A DNA stretch of 64,000 nucleotides from Shewanella amazonensis SB2B (lineage in GTDB: Bacteria > Pseudomonadota > Gammaproteobacteria > Enterobacterales > Shewanellaceae), in the NCBI RefSeq assembly GCF_000015245.1, contig NC_008700.1:1742001-1806000 (forward strand), read 5' to 3'. A program made the position numbers and the translations under genes. Below the pieces are notes generated by a model. That model did not search any database. It was not told where the DNA came from and was given only the letters and a program-made list of their open reading frames with translations. This document shows, piece after piece, positions 49,012 through 57,933 of the stretch (position 1 is the first letter of the stretch; every line of letters starts with the position of its first letter).

Positions 49012-52000
49012 TCAGTTAACACTCTGTTCAATATGACTTTGTAGCTTTTCGCTTATGGTCAGGCTGCGAAAAAGCTGCAGTAAGTTCTCTTCATGAGAGT
49101 AATTCAAGTGTATAGGGCGTTCAATGCCCTCACTCTTACCCTTTACTTCGATACTGATGAGGGCATCGCCGCTATCCACCATGTCGAAGCTACCGGCGAG
49201 GCTCGAATAATCAAGATGCTTCAGGGCATCAAATACCAGCGCCAGGTGGGGCTGTGAAGCCACCAGTTCATCCACCGCCGGGTTGTTGGAGACTTCAATC
49301 AGGCCTCCCGGTGCGCGGGCGGCAATGCGGCCGCCACTGACGCTGACCTTGCGTTCTCGCACATCCACCGGCAGTACACCATCAAAGATGCCGTCCGCGC
49401 GGATACCTTCTACCGGTTGAAGCGCCAGCAGCTCTTCGAGGCTGAGCCCCGTCAGCACCAGATAGGCATGGGAGGGTTGCTTGAGATTGAGTTTGAACTG
49501 GGGCAGCAAAAATTCGCCTTCCAGCAGTTTGCCCCGGCTGGTCAGATCGATATCAAACTCGGATAAGGTGCCGTCCTCAGCGCTTTGCAGCGCAAGCGTG
49601 CCCTGACCACTAATGTCGCTGAGGATGATGCCCGGCTGAAAATGGGCGAGAGACCAGCTCAGGTTGTCGCAGCCCAGGCGAAAATCACTGTCACGACGTT
49701 TGTCCTGAAAGAGGCCGCAAGTGGCACTGAGGTTGCCGCCCCGAAACGGATAACTGCCCACGCTGCCTTCAAGCGCTGATAAGTCGGTTTTCAGCCGAAG
49801 ATCTGTGGTTTGTTTGGCCATATCCAGCGCTATCTGTGCACTGAGGTGAGTATCGCCGGAAAGAGGAATGTCACTTGAAAAATTCAGGCTGCCAGCCAGG
49901 GCCTCACGCCAATTGCCAAGACTGTTATCGCCCTGCCAACTGGCATTAAGCGTTTGCACAGTACCTGCTTTTAAGCCAAGTCGGTGCTGGCTTTGTAGTC
50001 GTATCGGCTGATGTTGCCCGAGTTGCCACTGCTCAGCGGTTTGCACTTGTCCAGGTTTTGCTGTGAGCTGCTGCTTTAGTTCGACCCAGTCCACATCGAG
50101 GCGGGTGGTTTTGAGGCGCTTACTGCCGGCACTGCGTGGCACCTGCCGCTGCGCCCTGATGTCGCTAAGGTGCAGGGTTGAGGCGAGCTTCGGCATGGCT
50201 GATAACAGCGGTTCGACCTGAGCGCTCTGTTTGGTTGCAAAGTGTAATGGCAGTGACAATGCCAAGGGCTTTTGTAGAGCAGAGCTTAAGGTGATGTCAC
50301 CCACATCGAGCTTGAGCAGGGTCTGAGCTTGCGTTTGCGCCAAATCCGCCTGAGTTAGGGATTTTTGGCTGACTGACACGCCCCGTAACCTCAATTCAAG
50401 CGCTGTCTTTTGCGGCTGTGCGTGGTTTACTCCCAGCGCCACATCAAGCGCCCCCGGATGGGACGCCGTGGCAGGGCGGTAGTTTGCAGTGATGGGGCTG
50501 GCGGGGTCTTTATTCAGATGAAGCTGGCTTTCACCCAAACTCAGCTGGTACAGGTTCTCTGTGTTTGTGGCGTTCAGAGCGACGCTGTCAAAACCCAGGC
50601 TGAATGCATCAAGCTCAAGCCCAATGATGGTTGAGCTGCTGGCATTGCCTGCCTTGTTGGCTGTGGCTGCCACCCCACGGGTCAGGCTCCCTGTCTCTGC
50701 GGCGCTCTCCCCACTGTTTTTCTGCGATGTTGGCTGGGATGCTTGTTCTGAAACCGGTTGTGAAGTCGGCTGTGATGCGGAATTTGACGCAGATTTTGAC
50801 GCAGATTTTGACGCAGATTTTGAGGCAGATTTTGAGGCAGATTTTGAGGCAGATAGTGAGGCAGATAGTGAGGCAGATAGTGACGCTAACTGAGCCGTCA
50901 GGGCCAACTGAGGCTTAGCGAGGCTGATGCTTGCTGTCTGGTCTGCATCCGTCGCCAGTGTCAGGCCGAGGCTGGACAGCAGGTCGCTGAGGTTCAGCTC
51001 GCCGCTATGGGCAAGCTTTATCTCAAGGGGGCTTCTAAGGTCATCAAGTGGCTCGCGTAAATCGCCATTCAGTGTGGGGGTTGCGGCCATTGCCAGCTGC
51101 CATGGGCCAGCGCTGGCATCGGCAACGATGTGGGCAGACACAGGCTCACCACTTGTGATGGAAATGCCGTTTGGCAGAGTGAGGCTCAGGCTGAGCGGTT
51201 TTGCGTCAAACAGCGCCGAGTCGAGCGCTGCCAGCCAGGCTTGGTTGGTCTCAGTGTCTGCGGCGCTTGACGCAGCGTCCGGGGTTGTCTGAACGTGGGA
51301 ATCAGGGGCAGGCTCGGGGCCCAATACCGCCAGCAGCGCCTTGCGCTGGGAATGGCTCAATGTGGTGTTAATCCGCAGCGGGCTTAATTGGACACGGGCC
51401 ATTCCTGCATCGATATTTGCCGTCAGTAGGGTGTCGCTCAGGCTGAAATAGACTTGCTCCAGCGCACCGAGAGTGAGGCCAGCCTCCTTGAGATGAAGCT
51501 TACTCCTGAGCGCTGCCGTTTTCAGGGTGAGGCTGCTTTGGATATCCAGCTCGCCTGTGACGGAGGGGCCTAGTCTGGATTCAAGCACACGTACCTGCTG
51601 CAAAAAGCCAAACAGCGGGTTGTCCGGTGTGATGGGCAGGGCCGTATCGGCCAGTCGTTTCGTTAACTCATGGGCGGCAGGCAGCGATAACCCCAGCTCA
51701 GTTTGCCAAGCGTCGTTCCCCAGATTGGCATGTAAATCCAGTATTTTATTGCCATCGGGGTTAGCGATGCGGCTGAAAAGGCGTCTGTCTTCACTGAGCG
51801 ACAGGTACTCCAGTCGCAACAGCTTGCCTTGTTGGGTATCTATCTCCACAGGCCCCAGTGCAATATGGGGCAGCTTGTTCAAATTCAGCGCCACCGCGGG
51901 CCTGTCATCGGCCTGATGCGTACCTGCGGCCATCAGTGAGCGGCTGCCCAGAAACACATAGCTGTGTTCCAGTGCAATACTTTGGGGCAGGGGCAGACTC

Positions 52001-52314
52001 AGCTCGCCTTTGACATAGTCGCTGATGAGCTTCTGAGTGAGTTCGGTAAGGGGTGTGTCGAAGGTGATGCGCAATCCGGTGAGTTGCAGGCGACTGTCTT
52101 CGATGTCCAGATTGAGGTTTTCGAGGGTGATGCCCTGGGGCTCGAGCCGCCAGGCAAGGCTGTTGAGGGTAATACCGGATTTGGCCAGTTCCTGTCTGGC
52201 AAGGGATGTCAGCCAGTCTTTGCCCTGATACCACAGGACCGCCGCACAGCCCGAGATGAGCAGCAGCAAGCACAGGAGCAAGATCCCAAGCAGGCGAACA
52301 GCGCGTTTTGCCAA
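49012..52314 (-). CDS. ydbH: YdbH, AsmA-like intermembrane lipid-transport protein
   Basis: 1100-residue protein with one N-terminal membrane anchor (VRLLGILLLCLLLLISGCAA) and a long beta-taco periplasmic domain rich in LxLxxLxL strands, as in the AsmA/TamB superfamily (E. coli YdbH 879). The N-terminal ITLNSLAWRLEPQGITLENL and the C-terminal YSHEENLLQLFRSLTISE regions fit the family. Near residues 475-530 an insert of S-A-S-x repeats is encoded by 12-base tandem units (50783-50890), absent from the E. coli protein as I recall it. It works with YnbE and YdbL in phospholipid transport. The start is a TTG; no in-frame ATG fits and the ribosome site is only moderate. Confidence 0.88.
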   Translation of the reverse strand: MAKRAVRLLGILLLCLLLLISGCAAVLWYQGKDWLTSLARQELAKSGITLNSLAWRLEPQGITLENLNLDIEDSRLQLTGLRITFDTPLTELTQKLISDYVKGELSLPLPQSIALEHSYVFLGSRSLMAAGTHQADDRPAVALNLNKLPHIALGPVEIDTQQGKLLRLEYLSLSEDRRLFSRIANPDGNKILDLHANLGNDAWQTELGLSLPAAHELTKRLADTALPITPDNPLFGFLQQVRVLESRLGPSVTGELDIQSSLTLKTAALRSKLHLKEAGLTLGALEQVYFSLSDTLLTANIDAGMARVQLSPLRINTTLSHSQRKALLAVLGPEPAPDSHVQTTPDAASSAADTETNQAWLAALDSALFDAKPLSLSLTLPNGISITSGEPVSAHIVADASAGPWQLAMAATPTLNGDLREPLDDLRSPLEIKLAHSGELNLSDLLSSLGLTLATDADQTASISLAKPQLALTAQLASLSASLSASLSASKSASKSASKSASKSASKSASNSASQPTSQPVSEQASQPTSQKNSGESAAETGSLTRGVAATANKAGNASSSTIIGLELDAFSLGFDSVALNATNTENLYQLSLGESQLHLNKDPASPITANYRPATASHPGALDVALGVNHAQPQKTALELRLRGVSVSQKSLTQADLAQTQAQTLLKLDVGDITLSSALQKPLALSLPLHFATKQSAQVEPLLSAMPKLASTLHLSDIRAQRQVPRSAGSKRLKTTRLDVDWVELKQQLTAKPGQVQTAEQWQLGQHQPIRLQSQHRLGLKAGTVQTLNASWQGDNSLGNWREALAGSLNFSSDIPLSGDTHLSAQIALDMAKQTTDLRLKTDLSALEGSVGSYPFRGGNLSATCGLFQDKRRDSDFRLGCDNLSWSLAHFQPGIILSDISGQGTLALQSAEDGTLSEFDIDLTSRGKLLEGEFLLPQFKLNLKQPSHAYLVLTGLSLEELLALQPVEGIRADGIFDGVLPVDVRERKVSVSGGRIAARAPGGLIEVSNNPAVDELVASQPHLALVFDALKHLDYSSLAGSFDMVDSGDALISIEVKGKSEGIERPIHLNYSHEENLLQLFRSLTISEKLQSHIEQSVN
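50783..50890. repeat. 12-bp tandem repeat inside ydbH (nine units)
   Basis: On the + strand: three TTTGACGCAGAT, three TTTGAGGCAGAT, two AGTGAGGCAGAT and one diverged AGTGACGCTAAC. The period of four codons keeps the frame and encodes S-A-S-K/S-A-S-L units in YdbH. Confidence 0.93.
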
Positions 52315-52451
52315 AGTCCCGTTACCATAAAATCCATCTATCGCGCGAGTTTAGCATGATGGACCCCGGTAGCTACAGCCTAAAAACTCAGCCGTGCAAG
52401 CCCGGTGGTGAGGGTACTGTGACAGCATGGCTGCCACAGTACCCCAGTGGC

Positions 52452-53843
52452 TTACAACCTGGCCCCCTCGATGGCAAGCAGGCTGGTCAGGGCCTCATCG
52501 AGCGTGCTGACCAGTTTGTCCACATCGGCAACGCTGGTGTGGGGGCAGCACAGGGTCATGTTGTGGAACGGGGTGATCAGAATGCCGCGGTTGATAAGGT
52601 ACAAATGCAGTGCCATCTGCAGCTCATCGTGGAAGGCGGCTTCGGCCTCGGCGCCGGTGCGCGGCGGTGTTTGGCAGAACTGAAATTCGCAGCGGGCGCC
52701 AAGCTCTGTCACAGACCAGGGCAGCTTGTGTTTAGCAATGACATCGCGAAAGCCTGCAGCGAGGCGTTTTGCCAATGGCAGCATATGGTCGTATGCACTT
52801 TGATTGACCACGTCTTCCAGATTGGCCCGCATACAGTGCATGGCGAGCGCATTGGCCGACAGTGTGGTGCCCATGCCGCTGTGACCATGGCCGTGGGACT
52901 GCTGATTGATCCTCGCTTTGGCCGATTGCATGGCCTGACTCATGGCCTCGCTGCAACCGAATACGCCGCAGGGCACGCCGCCGGCGACGGGTTTGCCCAT
53001 CACGAAAAAGTCAGGGTCAAGTTGCCACAGCCGAGTACAGCCACCTATGTCGGTGGAAATGGTGTGGGTTTCGTCAACCACGAACAAGGCGCCGTATTGA
53101 CGGGTCAATTCACGGCACTTTTGCATAAAGCCTTCATCCGGCATCACCATCCCTATGTTGGTCATGGCCGGTTCGCACAAGAGGGCACACACATCACCTT
53201 GCTTCAGTGCCTGTTCGAGCGCGTCTGTGTCATTAAACGGAATCGCGCGGCTGTACTGGCTTAAATCATATACCTGGCCCACCAGGCCGGAGCGGTGCAC
53301 GGTTTGGTCACCCTGCGTGCGTACCATGACATCATCAACAGTGCCGTGGTAACAGCCATCAAACACCAGCAGTACCGGCTTTTGGGTGATGGCGCGGGCC
53401 CAGCGCACCACGTAACGGTTGGCATCTGTGGCCGTGGCGGTCACCTGCCAGTAGGGCAGACCAAATCGCTCGCTCAAAATCTCGCCGCACACTATGGCAT
53501 CTTCGCCGGGCAGCATGGTGGTGAGCCCCTTGGTCGACTGGCGTGCCAGGGCCGAGGCCACAGGTGCCGGCGAGTGGCCGAACATGCTGCCGGTGTCACC
53601 CAGGCAAAAGTCCACATATTCGTGGCCATCCACATCCCTGAAGCGGGCGCCGTTGGCGCTTTCAACAAACAGCGGAAAGGGCGTTGACCAGTCGGCCATC
53701 CAATGCATGGGGACGCCGCCATAAAGAGATTTTTGCGCACGTTCGGCCAAACTGCGGGACTTGGGGTTTCGCTCGATAAAGTGGCTTCGCTCATGGCTCA
53801 TAAAAGTCTCTACGGCATGTGAACTGATCCCGCTCGCGGTCAT
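52452..53843 (-). CDS. Class III aminotransferase, glutamate-1-semialdehyde-aminomutase-like
   Basis: 463-residue PLP enzyme. The cofactor lysine is in DFFVMGKPVAGGVPCG near residue 288; DGCYHGTVDDVM, TATATDANRYVVRWARA and LFVVDETHTISTDIGG are also seen. The pattern is close to glutamate-1-semialdehyde aminomutase but the N-terminus (LAERAQKSLYGGVPMHWMAD) and the DETHT motif place it among the aspartate-aminotransferase-family relatives, so HemL is not claimed. Substrate unknown. AAGGAG lies eight bases before the ATG. Monocistronic, with ydbH upstream-divergent in the minus direction and DUF3083 on the same strand. Confidence 0.85.
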   Translation of the reverse strand: MTASGISSHAVETFMSHERSHFIERNPKSRSLAERAQKSLYGGVPMHWMADWSTPFPLFVESANGARFRDVDGHEYVDFCLGDTGSMFGHSPAPVASALARQSTKGLTTMLPGEDAIVCGEILSERFGLPYWQVTATATDANRYVVRWARAITQKPVLLVFDGCYHGTVDDVMVRTQGDQTVHRSGLVGQVYDLSQYSRAIPFNDTDALEQALKQGDVCALLCEPAMTNIGMVMPDEGFMQKCRELTRQYGALFVVDETHTISTDIGGCTRLWQLDPDFFVMGKPVAGGVPCGVFGCSEAMSQAMQSAKARINQQSHGHGHSGMGTTLSANALAMHCMRANLEDVVNQSAYDHMLPLAKRLAAGFRDVIAKHKLPWSVTELGARCEFQFCQTPPRTGAEAEAAFHDELQMALHLYLINRGILITPFHNMTLCCPHTSVADVDKLVSTLDEALTSLLAIEGARL

Positions 53844-53991
53844 GTGATGGCTCCTTGTTGTTTGTTTTATTGAACGCGGTGTTGATTATTATCATTGCCA
53901 GAGGGGCTTGGCAATAGCCACCGAGTGATGGCGCATGTTGGCCGCAAGGCGCTGGTTTATTCTGAAGGGGGGAACAAAACTGACGAGAAAC

Positions 53992-54018
53992 AAAAAAGGA
54001 GCCCTGAGGCTCCTTTTT
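53992..54018 (-). terminator. Terminator after the DUF3083 gene
   Basis: AAAAAGGAGCC-CTGA-GGCTCCTTTTT, directly past the minus-strand stop at 54061. Confidence 0.9.
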
Positions 54019-54060
54019 AACAATCTTAAGCAGATGATTATGTGGTAGTCACACCTGTCA

Positions 54061-55125
54061 TCAGCGCTTGTAGCTGATGTGTTGGTGGAAGCGGATAACC
54101 AGATCCTGACGTTCACCATCGAGGTCTATGTCCCGGGCAAACTGGCGCAGCGCATCTTCCACTTCATTCATAAAGCGGCCAAACCCTGCATCTGTGTGGT
54201 CTTCACTGCCGGCTGCAATCACAAAGTAGGCGGTTTCTACCAGGTTGTCTGGCTGCCAGTGGGCCAAAAACTGGGGCTCGCTGGCATTGGGATCAAAGCC
54301 CAGCATTTGCACGCCTTTGTTGGATTCCAGGCGATCAAACTTACTGTTTCTCACCAGGGGCAGCAGGCCATTGGCGACCATGGCAGCGCGTTTAAAACCA
54401 TGATCCAACACGGCCTTCTGGAAGCTGTCCTGCAATTTGGCGTAAATATCGCCGTAGTTGCTGGGATGCTCACCACCGAGGCGCTGTTTGAGGCGACGGC
54501 CCAGTGGCAGAGTCACAGTGGCGTAGCTCAGCGCGCTCACATCTGCGGGCAGTTCGCACTTGCGGGCCTTATAGCGCTGAGGGATCCCACGCAGCTTATA
54601 ACCGTAGGTTTTCTTGTTGCCTTTGGCACGGGCGAACAAATCATAGGTCAGGTGCTGGTGGTCGCGGATTTTAATGGGCTGCTCCAGTGCCAGCTGAGGT
54701 GAAAGCTCTTTGAGCAGCTGCTGTACCTGAGTATGGAAACTGGCGGAATTGGCGCGCAGCTCGTCACCCACGGCCAGGAACAGGAAGCGGATTTTACGGG
54801 TGCGGTAATCGGCGCGGGCAAACAGGTTTTGCGCTTCGTGGTAGCGGGGGTTGTAGAAGAAAATGACCTGCTGGTCAGTTTCCAGACAGTAGGCCTCGGT
54901 GTGAAAGCGAACAACAGGCAGTTTATCGTTGGCGATAACATGAACATTGCGCAAGTCATGGCGTTCTGCCAGTTCAAAGAACTGTTTTGCCAGCGCCTGA
55001 TAGCAGCTCATGACATCGGGGTACTGGTTCAGCAGGGCGTCCGTGAGTTTGATTTCTGCCGTAATGTACTGGTTAGTACGGGCGTCCGTGGGCAGATAGA
55101 CTTTTTGCTGATGGTTAAAAGACAT
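54061..55125 (-). CDS. DUF3083 family protein
   Basis: 354-residue soluble protein of the DUF3083 family, which I know mainly from Shewanella and relatives. It starts MSFNHQQKVYLPTDARTNQY and has PVVRFHTEAYCLETDQQVIF and KLRGIPQRYKARKCELP. No catalytic motif is evident. The ATG read from 55125 is chosen over the longer frame since AAGGAG is seven bases in front. Function unknown; single gene with terminator. Confidence 0.83.
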   Translation of the reverse strand: MSFNHQQKVYLPTDARTNQYITAEIKLTDALLNQYPDVMSCYQALAKQFFELAERHDLRNVHVIANDKLPVVRFHTEAYCLETDQQVIFFYNPRYHEAQNLFARADYRTRKIRFLFLAVGDELRANSASFHTQVQQLLKELSPQLALEQPIKIRDHQHLTYDLFARAKGNKKTYGYKLRGIPQRYKARKCELPADVSALSYATVTLPLGRRLKQRLGGEHPSNYGDIYAKLQDSFQKAVLDHGFKRAAMVANGLLPLVRNSKFDRLESNKGVQMLGFDPNASEPQFLAHWQPDNLVETAYFVIAAGSEDHTDAGFGRFMNEVEDALRQFARDIDLDGERQDLVIRFHQHISYKR

Positions 55126-55324
55126 AGTCACTCCTTGGGTACAATAACCATTGACTGGTTTCTTTGCAGCGGATCCTACCGGGGAATTGCTGCAGAAATG
55201 TTGTTCCGGCACACACTTTCGTTCACTTTATTCCCGGTGCATGAGTTTTCGCTTAAAAAGCGGGTGCTCAAGCTCGGTTGTGAGTGGGATTTCGTTGCTG
55301 TTTGGCATATGTGTGAGCTGATTC

Positions 55325-56458
55325 TCACAAATCGATGCCAAATCCGATAATCAGCTGGTAGTCGTTACTCTTGGGGATTGCGCCGTCATTATCCGCCTTG
55401 GGTTTGTTGGTTCTGTCCCACACCAGGGACACATCCAAATCAAAGATATCGGTTAAATCGATGGAAAAGCCGGTGAGTGCATGGTGGGAATAGCCCCCGG
55501 AGGCTTCGCTGCCATAGAGCATCTGGTAGCGGGCAGTGAAGTCGATATCGTCGGTCAGTTCGTGCTCGAAGCGGGTATCCAATACCAGTGCCGCTGAGCT
55601 TTCATCTTCAGGCTCGCCGGCTCCCACCTCAACGAAGCGGGTATAACTGTAGGCCGGACCGCCGCCTATGGTCCATTCGGTTTTGGTTGTGTCGATAAGA
55701 TCGTACCCCACACCGGCCCCCAGGGTCAGCTTGGTGTCGATATTGAGAAATGGGTCGCGGTAATACTCCACAAACACCGGGCGCAGATAGAAACGCTTTG
55801 AGATAAACCAGTCGAAGTTACCCGCCAGCCTGTGGTTGTTTACCGTGTTTTCGCCTTCGCTCTTGGAATACTTGCCAATGTAGTCGCTGTTCAGGCGCGA
55901 TTCGGTTGTTCGCCGTTTAATGGAGGCGCTGGCGCTGTAATCCACCTGACTGGTGTTACCCGAACGCAGATTGGCACCGAGGGACACTTTGGCCGACCAA
56001 TAGTTTGCTTCACGCTGCACACCGGGGATGATGGTCAGGATTTGACTGCGTGGGAAGGGTTTACCATCGAGCCAGGCCGATTGATTACGGATTTCAAGCT
56101 GACCTGTCAGTGTGCTCAGGTCCACCAGACCCACCGACAGGGTCCCGGCACTTTTCAGGGCCTTGATGTCTTCCCAGTCGATAATCAGGGTGTCGAGTTT
56201 ATCGCTTTCAAACTCCAATCTGTCATCGTAAAGATGCTTGATTTCCCCTTTGAGCAACTCATTGGAAGACAAAAGCAGCCAATCGTATTGGCTGTCTACC
56301 GCGACTTCAAAGGGCGGAGGCGAGGCCTGAGCCAGCGGCGTTTGCAGCGTAAAAATTGCGGCGATGGCGAGCAGACAGGCCAAATTGGGATTGGCAATGC
56401 CGTTGGCCACAGTGGATGCCTGCGGGGCATGGCTGATGCGGATTGGGGATGATTTCAC
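55325..56458 (-). CDS. DUF481 outer-membrane protein
   Basis: 377-residue protein with a long signal peptide (cleavage near PLAQASPP). The middle 80 residues form a beta-rich region (ISIDWEDIKAL-like, GQLEIRNQSAWLDGK), then a DUF481 beta-barrel (WSAKVSLGANLRSGNTSQVD, RPVFVEYYRDPFLNIDTKLT) ending in IIGFGIDL. DUF481 proteins are salt- or stress-induced outer-membrane barrels of unknown transport role. The start is GTG at 56458 with AAGGAG in front. Downstream of tesA on the same strand, but separated by 109 bases. Confidence 0.85.
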   Translation of the reverse strand: MKSSPIRISHAPQASTVANGIANPNLACLLAIAAIFTLQTPLAQASPPPFEVAVDSQYDWLLLSSNELLKGEIKHLYDDRLEFESDKLDTLIIDWEDIKALKSAGTLSVGLVDLSTLTGQLEIRNQSAWLDGKPFPRSQILTIIPGVQREANYWSAKVSLGANLRSGNTSQVDYSASASIKRRTTESRLNSDYIGKYSKSEGENTVNNHRLAGNFDWFISKRFYLRPVFVEYYRDPFLNIDTKLTLGAGVGYDLIDTTKTEWTIGGGPAYSYTRFVEVGAGEPEDESSAALVLDTRFEHELTDDIDFTARYQMLYGSEASGGYSHHALTGFSIDLTDIFDLDVSLVWDRTNKPKADNDGAIPKSNDYQLIIGFGIDL

Positions 56459-56567
56459 TTTGATGCTCCTTGCAATGTCATCCGACCGGGGGCGTCCTTC
56501 AACAATCTCTGAACACTGTTGACTAACAGCTTATAGAGGAGCCGGGCTCGGTCCTCAAGTCAATCCC

Positions 56568-57203
56568 TCATTTGGCGGTAAGTGCGCTGCTGAAATAGGG
56601 CAGCATAATCTCGGCTATCTTTGGCTGCGCCGCTTCGTTGGGATGTATACCATCCCGTTGCATCAGGGTCGGGTCAATAATGATGTCTGTCATGAAAAAC
56701 CGCATCAGGGTAACCCCTTCACGGGTTCCCAACTCTTGATAGACGTCAGCAAATGCCTTGGCGTAGCGACCACCATAATTGGTGGGTACCATGACTTCGC
56801 TTAAGAGTACCCTGGAGCCGGACGCTATGCTCAGGTCAATGATTTTTGTAAGATTCTTTTTCAGCTCTGTGGGTGAAAATCCCCGCAGGCCGTCATTCCC
56901 CCCCAACATCACAAACACCAGCTCAGGTTTGGCAGAGTCAAGCAGGGCGGGCAATCGGCGCAGACCACCGGCGCTGGTTTCGCCGCTCACGGCGGCATTA
57001 ATCAGGGTATGGGATGGCAATTGAGGGCGCATCAAATTGATCCAGCCTTGGTTTTCTTCCATACCGTAACTTGCACTCAGGCTGTCACCGAGGATTAATA
57101 TAGTTTCGGCCTTCAGGGGGAACGCCAGGACCAGGCAGGCCAGCAAAGCGGCCACACCACGGGATTTACGGAAATAGGAAACTATGTCAAAAATGCATGC
57201 CAT
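56568..57203 (-). CDS. tesA: Multifunctional acyl-CoA thioesterase I / lysophospholipase
   Basis: 211-residue SGNH hydrolase exported to the periplasm. Block I LILGDSLSASYGM has the nucleophile Ser, then VSGETSAGG (block II), VFVMLGGNDGLRG (block III, Asn) and DGIHPNEAAQ (block V, Asp-His). It hydrolyses acyl thioesters, esters and lysophospholipids. The signal peptide ends near PLKAE. The ATG read from 57203 puts the start inside the divergent ybbA gene, overlapping it by 20 bases; a GTG within GVAALLACL would remove the overlap. The tesA/ybbA divergent arrangement is the same as in E. coli. Confidence 0.94.
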   Translation of the reverse strand: MACIFDIVSYFRKSRGVAALLACLVLAFPLKAETILILGDSLSASYGMEENQGWINLMRPQLPSHTLINAAVSGETSAGGLRRLPALLDSAKPELVFVMLGGNDGLRGFSPTELKKNLTKIIDLSIASGSRVLLSEVMVPTNYGGRYAKAFADVYQELGTREGVTLMRFFMTDIIIDPTLMQRDGIHPNEAAQPKIAEIMLPYFSSALTAK

Positions 57204-57933
57204 CAAAGTCGTCCACCTCAAGAAAAAGGTTCAAACCCAGGAAGGGGAGCTCACTATCCTGAAAGGCGTGGATATGGAAGTCAAGCCGGGAGAAAGTGTG
57301 GCCATTATCGGGCCGTCTGGTTCGGGCAAGTCCACGCTGCTGGGGCTGCTGGCGGCTCTGGATACACCCTCCGAAGGGGAAATCTGGCTTGACGGCAGCG
57401 CCTTGTCCAATCTTGGCGAAGAAGCCAAAGCGGCTCTGCGAAAGAAAAAAATCAGCTTTATTTTCCAGTCGTTTATGTTGGTTGATACCTTAACTGCCCT
57501 GGAAAACGTGATGCTGCCTGCCGAGCTTGCCGGGATGAAAGACGCCAAAGCCAAGGCTGAGGCCATGCTCGAGCGGGTTGGGCTTTCCCACCGGGTAAAT
57601 CATTTGCCCAAACAGCTTTCCGGCGGTGAGCAGCAGCGGGTGGCCATTGCCCGCGCCTTTATTTGTGAACCCAAGGTCCTCTTTGCCGACGAACCCACAG
57701 GCAATCTTGACGGCGGCAATGCCCACAAGGTGGCCGATATGCTGTTTGCCCTCAACGCGGAGCTTGGTACCACTCTGGTACTGGTCACCCACGACAATCA
57801 ACTGGCGCTGCGCTGTCAGCGGCAGTTCACCATGACCGAAGGTGAGCTTGCCGAGACAACCGCGGCGCAGGAAGCGCCTCGACAGGATGCACAGGCAGAG
57901 GTCGAAACCAACATCAAGGAGGCCGCATGCTGA
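57184..57933 (+). CDS. ybbA: ABC transporter ATPase YbbA
   Basis: 249-residue ABC ATPase of the LolD/MacB type: Walker A GPSGSGKST near 42, FQSFMLVDTLTALENV, signature LSGGEQQRVAIARAF near 145 and Walker B VLFADEPTGNLDG. With YbbP it forms an ABC complex in the inner membrane, linked to export or lipid handling. Start at ATG 57184 (AGGAAA upstream); ATG 57193 is an alternative. It overlaps ybbP by seven bases. Confidence 0.95.
   Translation: MSKMHAIKVVHLKKKVQTQEGELTILKGVDMEVKPGESVAIIGPSGSGKSTLLGLLAALDTPSEGEIWLDGSALSNLGEEAKAALRKKKISFIFQSFMLVDTLTALENVMLPAELAGMKDAKAKAEAMLERVGLSHRVNHLPKQLSGGEQQRVAIARAFICEPKVLFADEPTGNLDGGNAHKVADMLFALNAELGTTLVLVTHDNQLALRCQRQFTMTEGELAETTAAQEAPRQDAQAEVETNIKEAAC

Noticed and set aside
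50783..50890. Repeat array considered as CRISPR
   Set aside because: Units are 12 bases, adjacent and without spacers, and keep the ydbH reading frame.
52308..53264. 318-codon open frame on the plus strand
   Set aside because: It lies antisense to the class III aminotransferase and has no ribosome site or recognisable domain.
52452..53843. Naming the aminotransferase hemL
   Set aside because: Key motifs only partly match glutamate-1-semialdehyde aminomutase, so a gene symbol would be a guess.
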